Source: Alphaproteobacteria bacterium (lineage in GTDB: Bacteria > Pseudomonadota > Alphaproteobacteria > Micavibrionales > Micavibrionaceae). Taken from it: a stretch of DNA of 33,252 nt. Of the stretch, positions 16,627 to 24,592 are shown piece by piece. The translations under genes and the position numbers were made by a program. The notes beneath the pieces were generated by a model, which worked only from the letters and a program-made list of their open reading frames with translations, did not search any database and was not told the DNA's origin. Every line of letters starts with the position of its first letter. Position 1 is the first letter of the stretch. The stretch is taken from NCBI GenBank assembly GCA_017302165.1, contig JAFLCW010000004.1:123834-157085 (forward strand), read 5' to 3'.

Positions 16627-16691
16627 GCGCCTTAGGCGTTAATATGTTTAAATAGTTCGTCTTTTTGATTCTGTCGTTAAGGGGTTGCTCC

Positions 16692-17222
16692 ATGCGAAAA
16701 ATACTTATGTTGGCTTGTGCGGTATCGCTCACGGCTTGTGCATCGGAATATAATCTGGAAGATGCCCAATACTGGCAACGCAAAAACACGACGTCGGCAC
16801 TATATCTTCAAGGCCCCAAGGCACAGCAAACACTTCACATGGATATCGCATCCTGCGTGAATGAAATTTCAGAACTTCAGCGTGTGGGCGAATTACGCAG
16901 AGCCATTCCCGCCGACACCGTCAACGGGAAAGTGCCCGACCCGGCAACCCCATCGGGACGCATGGCACAATGGGAAACCCCCAAGCGTGATGGGTATTTA
17001 CTGGCACAACATGGTAATTACCATGATTTTGAAACCTGCATGGATTTCAAAGGATGGGAGCGGGTGGAATATCTCCCCTATTCGGCGGCAGACCGTGCGC
17101 GTGATGATTACGTGAACACTATGGCCGGTAAAAAACGTCCCGGTTCCAGTGACCGCGAGATTGTCACAAGCGTTCACGCCGATCAACAGCCGGCGCAACG
17201 TTCCCGCCAGTACAATCAATAA
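16692..17222 (+). CDS. Unknown lipoprotein, 176 residues
   Basis: Start at 16692 with AAGGGG 7 nt upstream. Signal peptide 'MRKILMLACAVSLTAC' has the lipobox L-T-A-C with the acylated Cys at residue 16. The mature part is polar, with Cys and Trp residues in 'ASCVNEIS', 'METP.RDGYLLAQHGNYHDFETCMDFKGWERVEYLPY'-like stretches (two Cys that could pair), and a disordered Gln/Arg-rich end. I do not recognise the family. Probably attached to the inner or outer membrane facing the periplasm. Its 3' end overlaps the 3' end of the convergent heptosyltransferase by 59 bp. Confidence 0.8.
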   Translation: MRKILMLACAVSLTACASEYNLEDAQYWQRKNTTSALYLQGPKAQQTLHMDIASCVNEISELQRVGELRRAIPADTVNGKVPDPATPSGRMAQWETPKRDGYLLAQHGNYHDFETCMDFKGWERVEYLPYSAADRARDDYVNTMAGKKRPGSSDREIVTSVHADQQPAQRSRQYNQ

Positions 17223-18159
17223 GGTTTTGTACGCCCTGTTTAACCCTCTCTACGGTTAAACTGGTCATGAGCGTGTGATTTAGAGCTTTAGGGTCATAGT
17301 CCGGGAAATTGATCAATTCATCGAAATTTTCTGGCGTCGCCACATACGCGGTATGTGTCCCCCAAGGGCGGTATATATGCGGCCAACTAGGCCCATATAA
17401 CCCCAAGGTTGGCACCCCCACCGCCGCGGCACAGTGCATCAATCCTGAATCATTCCCCAAATAAAATTGACATTTTGATAAGGCACAAGCCACCGCACCG
17501 GGAGAGCCTTTGGCAATACCGTCAATACGCAAGACCGAGGGTACAGAATCCAGAACAGGACGCGCCTGAGATTCTTCCCCTGGCGCCGCAAAAACGGCCA
17601 CCGACGCACCTGCCATCACCCCGCCCGGTGCAATCATCCATTTAATGACCTCTATAAATCTTTCGGCTGGCCATGTCTTACCTATCCAGTTTGCGGCAGG
17701 TCCGACCGCCAGAATTTTTTTCCCAGATGGAATCATGTCAGATGCAAATCTCTCTTGATCTGCCGTGAAATAAAGTCGGGGCGCGGGCGGTTCGGACAAA
17801 CCCAGAACCTCGCCAGCTTGAATCACTTTGTGTTGTGTACGGTCAATATGTTTGCCAAAAATATAACGTTTATTAGCCCAAATAAGCCGCGATACCGCCG
17901 AATTGCGCAGATCAATCACGATATCCCATTTTTGCACGGCCGTCAGACGCCACAAATCAACCCAATGCCCGGCATAGGCTCGTTTTTTTAAAGGGATCAC
18001 CTGCACCACATTCGGAAACCCTGTAAAAAGGCTGTGTGCCAAATGACCACACGCAACCGTGACCTTGCCGTGTGGGTAGGTACGATACATATATTCAAGA
18101 ATACCGGTTGATAAAACCGCATCGCCAATTCGCGTCGCCGTGATAAAAAGGATATGCAT
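17164..18159 (-). CDS. ADP-heptose:LPS heptosyltransferase-like glycosyltransferase (GT9)
   Basis: 331 residues with the ATG at 18159 ('MHILFITATRIGDAVLSTG', the GT9 N-terminus). An ATG at 18168 would add three residues; the frame is open to 18396, but that part is antisense to ygfZ. The acceptor-side pattern 'RIGDAVLSTGILEYM' and donor-site 'FYLGNDSGLMHCAAAVGVPTLGLYGPS' (232-258, with Asn236-Asp237) are intact, and 'GKTWPAERFIEVIKWM' is typical. It transfers a heptose or similar sugar during LPS core assembly at the inner face of the inner membrane. The last 19 codons overlap the lipoprotein gene; the start overlaps ygfZ's ATG in one CATG. Confidence 0.9.
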   Translation of the reverse strand: MHILFITATRIGDAVLSTGILEYMYRTYPHGKVTVACGHLAHSLFTGFPNVVQVIPLKKRAYAGHWVDLWRLTAVQKWDIVIDLRNSAVSRLIWANKRYIFGKHIDRTQHKVIQAGEVLGLSEPPAPRLYFTADQERFASDMIPSGKKILAVGPAANWIGKTWPAERFIEVIKWMIAPGGVMAGASVAVFAAPGEESQARPVLDSVPSVLRIDGIAKGSPGAVACALSKCQFYLGNDSGLMHCAAAVGVPTLGLYGPSWPHIYRPWGTHTAYVATPENFDELINFPDYDPKALNHTLMTSLTVERVKQGVQNLIDCTGGNVAPAVDRRERL

Positions 18160-18937
18160 GGAACCCATATCAACGCCATTTTTTGTCACTTTGCAAGACC
18201 GGGGACAGATCCGGATCGAGGGGGCAGATCGTCTGACCTTCTTGCAGGGTCTAATAACACAAGATGTGCTAACCCTGCCCCTAAACACCTTGCGGTACGG
18301 ATGTCTTTTGACCCCGCAAGGCAAATTCCTGCATGACTTTTTTATGTACCGGACAGATGACGCACTTTTTCTGGATGTCGAGGGGGGACATCGCACCGAA
18401 GATATGATGACCCGTTTAATGCGGTATAAATTACGTGCTCATATTTCACTCTCCTGTGATCCGACTGTCTCTGTTTATGCCGTGATAAACGCCCCCGTGG
18501 GGTTATCAGACCCGCGTCATCCTGGCATGGGATCACGGTCATGGGTAAAACCGGATCTACCCGAACGCCCCTTTGCACAGTGGGATGATCGGCGCATCTG
18601 GCTCAACATCCCGGATGGCTCGCGGGATATGATCCCTGAAAAATCAATTTTATTAGAGTGCGGGATCGACAAATTAAACGGCATAGATTTCGCCAAAGGT
18701 TGTTACATGGGACAAGAACTCACCGCACGCACCCATTACCGCGCCTTGATTAAGAAACATCTTTATCCTGTTCAGTGGCATGGTGCGACCCCGCCCCCTT
18801 TCACAGATATATCCCTCAACGGGGAAACGATAGGGGATATGCGATCATCCTGCGGCCATATCGGCCTTGCCATGATACGCGATGACGCGGTAGAGAGATT
18901 ACATGACCCGCACAATCCAGTACGTCTTTTGGGATAG
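18158..18937 (+). CDS. ygfZ: Folate-binding protein YgfZ
   Basis: Tetrahydrofolate-binding GcvT-fold protein that helps maintain and assemble [4Fe-4S] enzymes. 259 residues from the ATG at 18158, which has AAAAAGGA with a 5-nt spacer; a GTG at 18140 is in frame but less likely. Seen: N-terminal 'RLTFLQGLITQDV' and 'LLTPQGKFLHDFFMY', and the diagnostic 'KGCYMGQELTARTHY' (180-194) with Cys182. Transcribed divergently from the GT9 gene with superposed start codons. It overlaps the downstream HAD gene by 35 bp, so the two are probably cotranslated. Confidence 0.93.
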   Translation: MEPISTPFFVTLQDRGQIRIEGADRLTFLQGLITQDVLTLPLNTLRYGCLLTPQGKFLHDFFMYRTDDALFLDVEGGHRTEDMMTRLMRYKLRAHISLSCDPTVSVYAVINAPVGLSDPRHPGMGSRSWVKPDLPERPFAQWDDRRIWLNIPDGSRDMIPEKSILLECGIDKLNGIDFAKGCYMGQELTARTHYRALIKKHLYPVQWHGATPPPFTDISLNGETIGDMRSSCGHIGLAMIRDDAVERLHDPHNPVRLLG

Positions 18938-19541
18938 TGATAATACGCTGGTAGATACGGCGTCGCACCACTGGCACAAACATGCTGAAACGCTGTTAGC
19001 TTTAGGTATCCGGTTAGACCCACAACAGGATGGTGAACGTATTTATACCAATAACGGCGCGCAGAACTGGGCGTGGCTCTCGGCGGAACGGGGACTTCTC
19101 CTGCCTTTGGAAGAATATTTAAATGCCATTGATACGTGGTATTTCGCCCATATCCAAGACATTCAGATCAGACCCGGCGTCACCGACGCCATAGATATGT
19201 TTTCCCAAGCCAACATCAAACAGGCCGTGGTGTCCAACGGGCGGCGGCGATCCGTGATGGCGGCCTTGAATGCCAAGAACCTCACCCCCCGTTTTGCGTT
19301 TATTCTCTGTAAGGAAGATTATATAGGCCGAAAGCCTGAACCTGCCCCCTATCTGGCCGCTAAAACCCGCATGGGACAGATTGTGGCGCATAACATTGAT
19401 CCGGCGTCATGCCTAGTGATTGAAGATGACCCCAAAGGCGTTGAAAGCGGTAAATCTGCGGGGATGGCCGTTCTCCACCGTCCTTTGGGACGGGATAATA
19501 CGGCCGATTTCATAGAGGCCTGCCGGGATTATCTTCAGTAA
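18903..19541 (+). CDS. HAD-superfamily hydrolase (phosphoglycolate-phosphatase-like)
   Basis: 212 residues. HAD motif I 'FWDSDNTLVDT' with nucleophile Asp11 and acid/base Asp13; motif II Ser in 'AVVSNGRRR'; motif III Lys in 'GRKPEPAPY'; motif IV 'VIEDDPKGVESGKSAGM'. An alpha-helical cap lies between motifs I and II (subfamily I). It most likely dephosphorylates a small phosphorylated metabolite in the cytosol; the substrate cannot be told from sequence. The ATG at 18903 lies inside the 3' end of ygfZ (35-bp overlap); no later start keeps motif I. Confidence 0.9.
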   Translation: MTRTIQYVFWDSDNTLVDTASHHWHKHAETLLALGIRLDPQQDGERIYTNNGAQNWAWLSAERGLLLPLEEYLNAIDTWYFAHIQDIQIRPGVTDAIDMFSQANIKQAVVSNGRRRSVMAALNAKNLTPRFAFILCKEDYIGRKPEPAPYLAAKTRMGQIVAHNIDPASCLVIEDDPKGVESGKSAGMAVLHRPLGRDNTADFIEACRDYLQ

Positions 19542-19566
19542 ACAATTTTATAATAAGAAAAATTTA

Positions 19567-19607
19567 TGTCAATTATTATTGACAAACCATGGCTTGCCTT
19601 GTATGTG
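19567..19607 (+). promoter_or_regulatory. Promoter with overlapping inverted-repeat operator candidate
   Basis: TGTCAAT-TATT-ATTGACA (19567-19584) is a perfect 7-bp inverted repeat with a 4-nt centre, and its right arm supplies a consensus -35 TTGACA (19579-19584). TATGTG at 19602-19607, 17 bp further, is a weak -10. It lies 50 bp upstream of the 100-residue gene. Confidence 0.5.
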
Positions 19608-19633
19608 GATATACATAATAGAAAGGCGTTGCT

Positions 19634-19936
19634 ATGTCGTTATTTAAAAAAGACTTTAAACCGGATTTTGGTGAGAAGAAACCACAACCGAATGCGTATT
19701 ACGCAGAAGATTACGTCCTCTCCCGTTTTCTCTGGAACGCTTATCTTCAGCGAACCCAGCAACCATGCCCTGTTAATCCACTTGAGTCTGTCCGCACATT
19801 TTTTAAAAACGCCGATCTAAACTGGGGGGATATGGTATCCGTCACCGCACAAAAGGGTACTCACACATTTCTTCGTGAAGCCGAACGACTTGCCGCGAGC
19901 AAGTTTCACGTCACTCCAGCCCCATCACAATTTTAA
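19634..19936 (+). CDS. Unknown 100-residue protein
   Basis: ATG with AAAGG at 7-nt spacing. Soluble, no signal peptide: a basic N-terminus 'MSLFKKDFKPDFGEKK', then 'YYAEDYVLSRFLWNAYLQRT', a stretch near 'SVRTFFKNADLNWGDMVSVTAQKG', and an end 'REAERLAASKFHVTPAPS'. I recognise no family. It is preceded by its own promoter with a perfect inverted repeat, so it may be conditionally expressed. Its stop interlocks with the ppdK stop in a TTAA, leaving no room for a terminator between them. Confidence 0.65.
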   Translation: MSLFKKDFKPDFGEKKPQPNAYYAEDYVLSRFLWNAYLQRTQQPCPVNPLESVRTFFKNADLNWGDMVSVTAQKGTHTFLREAERLAASKFHVTPAPSQF

Positions 19937-22611
19937 GCGGCTTTTTTATTTTTGGCCTGTGCGCTTTTTTGAAGGCGTAGCGTCGCTTGAGCCGCCGCGA
20001 GACGCGCAATCGGCACGCGGTAGGGAGAGCAGGAAATATAATCAAGCCCCACCTCTTCACAAAACGCGATAGAGGCCGGGTCTCCCCCATGTTCGCCGCA
20101 GATGCCCAATTTCATATCAGGGCGTGTCTGACGACCCCGGTCTGTGGCCATCTGGATCAACTGCCCCACGCCTGCTTTATCCAGCGTCGTGAAAGGATCC
20201 TTTTCAAAAATACCTTGCTGGATATATTCCGGCATGAATTTTCCAGCATCATCACGCGATAACCCCAGCGTTGTCTGGGTCAGGTCATTGGTACCAAAAC
20301 TGAAAAATTCGGCAGAGCGCGCAATCTCTTCGGCCATCAAGGCCGCACGCGGCAATTCAATCATGGTGCCCACGGTATAAGATATTTTTTTCTTTTGCTC
20401 TGCGAAAATCTCACCCGCGATATCCTCCACCAGCTTTTTTAAAATCTCCAATTCCTTATGCGTGGCGATCAAAGGGATCATGATTTCAGGTGTTACATCT
20501 GTCTCTATGGCGGCTTCGAAAATGGCACGAATTTGCATGGCATAAATTTCAGGAAAGGTAATGCCCAAACGGCATCCGCGATGACCTAACATGGGGTTGG
20601 CTTCGTGCAATTCGGCAAGACGCGTCTGCACACGCGCCAGATCAAGCTTGGCGGCTTTGGCAAATTCGGTGATATCTTTATCGCTATGGGGCATGAACTC
20701 ATGTAACGGCGGATCCAATAGGCGGATCGTCACCGGCAAGCCCTTCATAATCTCAAACAGTTTTTTGAAATCGCCCTTTTGTGCGGGCAATAACTTCATC
20801 ACCGCATCGCGACGATAGGGCGTGCTGGTTGCAAAAATCATTTCACGGACATGCTGGATACGTGCCGGATCAAAAAACATATGTTCGGTACGGCAAAGAC
20901 CAATCCCCTCTGCCCCGAACCGCCGAGCGGTCGAGGCATCCAGCGGTGTTTCGGCGTTAGCACGCACACTCATCCGACGGGCTTTATCTGCCCATCCCAT
21001 GACTTCGGCAAAATCACCGGACAATTCAGGCTGTATCGTCGGCACCTGCCCCAGCATCACTTCGCCGGTGGATCCATCAATGGTAATGATGTCTCCTTCT
21101 TTTAATTCTGCGCCCATGATCGTCATCGTGGCGGTTTTATAATCAATCGTGATCGCGCCGCATCCCGCCACACAGGCACGCCCCATGCCCCGCGCCACAA
21201 CAGCCGCATGGGATGTCATGCCGCCACGCGTCGTTAAAATTCCAGCCGCCACGTGCATGCCATGAATATCATCCGGGGATGTTTCCACCCGGCAGAGAAT
21301 AATTTTTTCGCCTTTTTTGGCGGCCTTTTCGGCATCATCCGCATGAAACATGATCTTGCCCGAAGCCGCGCCGGGCGATGCTGGCAGACCCTTGGCGACG
21401 ATCTGCTTATGCGCATGGGGATCCAATGTGGGGTGAAGCAATTGATCGAGCGCTTGCGGATCAATTCTTAAAATCGCTTCGTCTGACGTGATCAGTTTTT
21501 CTTTGACCATATCAACGGCAATCTTAAGTGCCGCGGCGGCTGTACGCTTACCTGTGCGGGTTTGAAGCATATAGAGCGTGCCTTTTTGAACCGTAAATTC
21601 AATGTCCTGCATATCCCGGTAATGTTTTTCAAGGATATGTCGCACCTGATCCAGTTGTGCAAAAACATCCGGCATCACTTCTTCCATCGCCGGTAATTGG
21701 CTTTTTTCTTTTTCCTTGCCGTATATCGTGAGGGATTGCGGTGTACGGATACCGGCCACCACATCTTCGCCTTGGGCGTTGACCAGATATTCACCATAGA
21801 AATAATTTTCGCCCGTTGAAGGGTCCCGCGTAAACGCCACACCCGTGGCGCAATCCTGACCCATATTACCAAACACCATGGATTGAACACTGACAGCCGT
21901 CCCCCAGCTTTCAGGGATATCATTGATCTGGCGATAAGCAATCGCCCGCGGCACCATCCATGATTTAAAGACCGCAGAGATAGCCCCCCATAATTGTTCC
22001 TGTGGATCGGCGGGAAAGGGTTTGCCGAGTTCACGTTTGACCATATCCTTGAACTGGACGATGATTTTTTTCCAGCCCTCTGCGGTGATGTCTGTATCTT
22101 CAGTGATATCCATGTCGCGTTTATGTTGATCCAGGATATCTTCGAAATCATGATGCGCCAGCCCCATCACGACATCGCCATACATCATGATAAAGCGGCG
22201 ATATGAATCATACGTAAATCTAGGGTTACCTGATTTTTGGGCTAATCCTTCGGCAGTTTCGTCATTCAAACCCAGATTAAGCACGGTATCCATCATCCCC
22301 GGCATGGATACGCGCGCGCCGGAACGCACTGAGAGCAATAACGGGTTCTGCGCATCCCCAAAACGCATACCGGTTGCTTTTTCAATGTCGGCCAAAGCCT
22401 TGGTGACCTGATCTTTTAATTCCGACGGGAAAGACTGTGTGTTCTGATAATAATGCGTACATACTTCGGTCGTAATGGTAAATCCCGGGGGAACTGGCAA
22501 TCCAATTGATGACATTTCCGCTAGATTGGCACCCTTGCCTCCCAGCAGGTTTTTCATGTCCCCTCTGCCTTCGGATGTTGTGCCGCCAAAACCGTAAACC
22601 CACTTGGTCAT
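19933..22611 (-). CDS. ppdK: Pyruvate, phosphate dikinase
   Basis: Interconverts pyruvate + ATP + Pi and PEP + AMP + PPi at the PEP-pyruvate node. 892 residues, full length with all three parts: N-terminal ATP-grasp ('MTKWVYGFGG', 'LLGGKGANLAEM', 'LSVRSGARVSMPGMMDTVLNLG' around residue 100), the phosphohistidine domain with 'GGMTSHAAVVARGMGRACV' (His468), and the TIM-barrel PEP-binding domain ('GAEGIGLCRTEHMFF', 'GTNDLTQTTLG', 'GICGEHGGDP' with Cys838). AAAGGA lies about 9 nt upstream of the ATG. The GNAT gene lies 41 bp upstream on the same strand. Its stop overlaps that of the 100-residue gene. Confidence 0.97.
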   Translation of the reverse strand: MTKWVYGFGGTTSEGRGDMKNLLGGKGANLAEMSSIGLPVPPGFTITTEVCTHYYQNTQSFPSELKDQVTKALADIEKATGMRFGDAQNPLLLSVRSGARVSMPGMMDTVLNLGLNDETAEGLAQKSGNPRFTYDSYRRFIMMYGDVVMGLAHHDFEDILDQHKRDMDITEDTDITAEGWKKIIVQFKDMVKRELGKPFPADPQEQLWGAISAVFKSWMVPRAIAYRQINDIPESWGTAVSVQSMVFGNMGQDCATGVAFTRDPSTGENYFYGEYLVNAQGEDVVAGIRTPQSLTIYGKEKEKSQLPAMEEVMPDVFAQLDQVRHILEKHYRDMQDIEFTVQKGTLYMLQTRTGKRTAAAALKIAVDMVKEKLITSDEAILRIDPQALDQLLHPTLDPHAHKQIVAKGLPASPGAASGKIMFHADDAEKAAKKGEKIILCRVETSPDDIHGMHVAAGILTTRGGMTSHAAVVARGMGRACVAGCGAITIDYKTATMTIMGAELKEGDIITIDGSTGEVMLGQVPTIQPELSGDFAEVMGWADKARRMSVRANAETPLDASTARRFGAEGIGLCRTEHMFFDPARIQHVREMIFATSTPYRRDAVMKLLPAQKGDFKKLFEIMKGLPVTIRLLDPPLHEFMPHSDKDITEFAKAAKLDLARVQTRLAELHEANPMLGHRGCRLGITFPEIYAMQIRAIFEAAIETDVTPEIMIPLIATHKELEILKKLVEDIAGEIFAEQKKKISYTVGTMIELPRAALMAEEIARSAEFFSFGTNDLTQTTLGLSRDDAGKFMPEYIQQGIFEKDPFTTLDKAGVGQLIQMATDRGRQTRPDMKLGICGEHGGDPASIAFCEEVGLDYISCSPYRVPIARLAAAQATLRLQKSAQAKNKKAA

Positions 22612-22652
22612 GTCAAAAAATCCTTTGAAAATGCCTGATGTTTAAATTATCC

Positions 22653-23141
22653 CTAATCTAGCGTTTTCATCAACATCAGGCAAAGATTATCATCGATACG
22701 TTGCAGGGATTGCGGCACGACAGGTTGACGTTCGTAGGTCAAACCAAAACCATCTGGAACATATCCCATTTTGGTATAGAGCCTTTGTGCGGCGCCGTAA
22801 TCACGTGTCAGACCCACAGAGATACCCACGCCCTCTGCGCCACGCTGTTTAGCAACCTGTTCACAATGTTTCACAAGAGCAGACGCATACCCGCGCCGCC
22901 GAAACATAGGCAGGATATTCAAATCCTGTAACTCTGGATATCCCAGTTTTTGATAGAGCGAATAAAGTGGAGCAAAATTCAGAATGCAAAACCCAGCCGG
23001 CACATCCTCTTCTGAACGGATGATAAACAGGTCATACCCTTCGTCAAAACAGCGTTCAAAATACCCCTCCTGCTTATGACCGATTTGCTGGTACAGATCA
23101 TAAAGCAAAGGTATCTCAACCGGGGTAGCCTGACGGATCAT
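22653..23141 (-). CDS. GNAT-family N-acetyltransferase
   Basis: 162 residues. Transfers an acetyl group from acetyl-CoA to an unidentified amine. Seen: a beta-alpha start 'MIRQATPVEIPLLYDLY', strand 4 'LQDLNILPMF' leading into the acetyl-CoA pyrophosphate loop 'RRRGYASALV' (81-90; R/Q-x-x-G-x-A), and 'AAQRLYTKMGYVPDG', the usual C-terminal Tyr/Gly element. A cytosolic enzyme; substrate unknown. It precedes ppdK by 41 bp, and a link to ppdK regulation is possible but unsupported. Confidence 0.88.
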   Translation of the reverse strand: MIRQATPVEIPLLYDLYQQIGHKQEGYFERCFDEGYDLFIIRSEEDVPAGFCILNFAPLYSLYQKLGYPELQDLNILPMFRRRGYASALVKHCEQVAKQRGAEGVGISVGLTRDYGAAQRLYTKMGYVPDGFGLTYERQPVVPQSLQRIDDNLCLMLMKTLD

Positions 23142-23237
23142 GCCCTTGACATACAGGCTTTTATCATGAAAAACAATAAGTTAAGGAAAACAAAGGATAG
23201 CGTTTGCACTCTTTAATTAAATTATGTAAATTATAAC

Positions 23238-23726
23238 ATGGCTTTTCGAGAAGATTTTTCAACTTCCACCTCTGAAATGACACCCTTGCGCCCGGCCACG
23301 CGGGCGGAAATTGACACGTTTTTTGGGGAACTGAAAGCGATGAAGGAAGGCCTCCGGCTGGATTATCATGACCATGGATGTGCAGAACGAAGCAACCTTA
23401 TCCAGATCATGCTTGAGCAACGTGGTCTCATACATGGAACAGCACATTGTACGTTTGATCAAGGCAACTGGCATCAGCACCACGCGGCCTTCGTTGTGTG
23501 TGAAGAAGACGGGCAACGCGTATCCTATGTGCTGGATCCTGCAGAATGTAAAACGCCCCTGACCTCAACCGCCTGGAAAGAGTTATGGGTGCAGGACGGC
23601 GCAGATCCCAGATCTTTTTTATTCTTGGACGGTTTTTTGGGTTCCAAAAACGAAGAAGCCTTGTATCGCAAGCTTCATGCCTGGGGAAAATCCGAACCCT
23701 TTTCGCCGGCGCTTGATATGGCTTAA
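23238..23726 (+). CDS. Unknown protein with protein-glutaminase-like Cys/His/Asp pattern
   Basis: 162 residues, no signal peptide. Three blocks resemble the papain-fold protein-glutaminase/deamidase-type domain (PF18626-like): 'DHGCAERSNLIQIMLEQRG' with Cys48 and Arg51 on a helix, 'NWHQHHAAFVV' with His81/His82 at a strand start, and 'SYVLDPAEC' with Asp100. Spacing (33-34 and 18-19 residues) fits a Cys-His-Asp triad, and 'TAWKELW' follows as in the family. If correct it would deamidate protein glutamine residues. The match is by eye. No ribosome-binding site precedes the ATG, the upstream 40 bp are very A/T-rich, and the stop interlocks with the S49 peptidase gene. Confidence 0.6.
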   Translation: MAFREDFSTSTSEMTPLRPATRAEIDTFFGELKAMKEGLRLDYHDHGCAERSNLIQIMLEQRGLIHGTAHCTFDQGNWHQHHAAFVVCEEDGQRVSYVLDPAECKTPLTSTAWKELWVQDGADPRSFLFLDGFLGSKNEEALYRKLHAWGKSEPFSPALDMA

Positions 23727-24583
23727 AGTCCGAAGCGCGACCAATATGACCGCGTTTCAATGGTTTCCAGCGCGTCTTCCAACATGAAAGACTGCGGGGA
23801 CGAAACCGTTGAAAAAACATCGGCAAACCATTTTTTATCTGGAATTAAATCAATTAGTTTAACATCTTCGCCAAATTTTTCCTCAATGACGCTGGCCATA
23901 TCGCCAATGCCGTCAATCAATCCTTTTTCAAGTGCGTCTGGTGCCATCCAGAATGCCCCTTCCATGATCTCGCTTTCGGGGGCGGTAAGTTTATTAACAC
24001 GGCGGGCACGCACCCAGTTTTTAAACGCATCATGCATGTTTTCCTGAAGATCGCGAAGCCGCGCCAAATCATCCGCCTTCTCTGGCTTAAAGGGATCCAA
24101 GAAAGATTTATCTTTACCAGAAGTATAAACCCGTCGCTTGATATCATATCGTTTAATCAAATCCTCGAAACCAAACCCGGCAGAAATAACACCGATCGAC
24201 CCCACAATAGACGTTTCCTGCGCATAAATATGATCTGCCGTACAGGCCAGCCAATATCCCCCTGAGGCGGCCACATCTTCGATAAACGCATAGACGGGCA
24301 CATCCTGCTCTTGTGACAGACGCCGGATATGAGAAGAAATGAGCCCGCATTGAGCAGGTGCCCCGCCGGGGGAATTAATGACCAACGCTACCGCCTTTAA
24401 ATTTTTTAAGTCAAAGGCACGATCGATCAGTTTCGAGAATTTCTGGTAATGAATGCCAGCACGCTTCATCTGTGATGAGTCAGCAATAACACCGGCCATG
24501 CGAATGACCGCCACTTTTTCCTGAGGATTAATAATATCCCCAATCACGGGAAGTTTTTCGAGTATCTGCATGAATGTATCCAT
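23723..24583 (-). CDS. S49-family serine peptidase (SppA/SohB-like, short form)
   Basis: 286 residues from the ATG at 24583; an in-frame GTG at 24589 is possible. Single-domain S49 enzyme: 'VALVINSPGGAPAQCG', the nucleophile Ser107 in 'DVAASGGYWLACTAD', 'IVGSIGVISAGFGFEDLI', and the Lys159 general base in 'SGKDKSFLDPF'. The 52-residue Ser-Lys distance equals that of Bacillus SppA (S147/K199). No signal peptide or clear membrane helix is seen, so membrane association is uncertain; it may form the dome-shaped oligomer typical of the family. It follows the methyltransferase by 9 bp, probably one transcript. It is a second S49 gene beside sppA at the left edge. Confidence 0.9.
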   Translation of the reverse strand: MDTFMQILEKLPVIGDIINPQEKVAVIRMAGVIADSSQMKRAGIHYQKFSKLIDRAFDLKNLKAVALVINSPGGAPAQCGLISSHIRRLSQEQDVPVYAFIEDVAASGGYWLACTADHIYAQETSIVGSIGVISAGFGFEDLIKRYDIKRRVYTSGKDKSFLDPFKPEKADDLARLRDLQENMHDAFKNWVRARRVNKLTAPESEIMEGAFWMAPDALEKGLIDGIGDMASVIEEKFGEDVKLIDLIPDKKWFADVFSTVSSPQSFMLEDALETIETRSYWSRFGL

Positions 24584-24592
24584 CGGCACACT

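Noticed and set aside
17997..18396. 80-residue N-terminal extension of the GT9 protein on the minus strand
   Set aside because: It is Cys/Arg/Ser-rich shadow sequence antisense to ygfZ; the GT9 fold starts at 'MHILFITATRIGD'.
23724..24589. Tandem duplication of sppA (two S49 genes in the window)
   Set aside because: The two proteins belong to different S49 subtypes (67K N-terminal form versus short form) and lie 23 kb apart; not a recent duplication.
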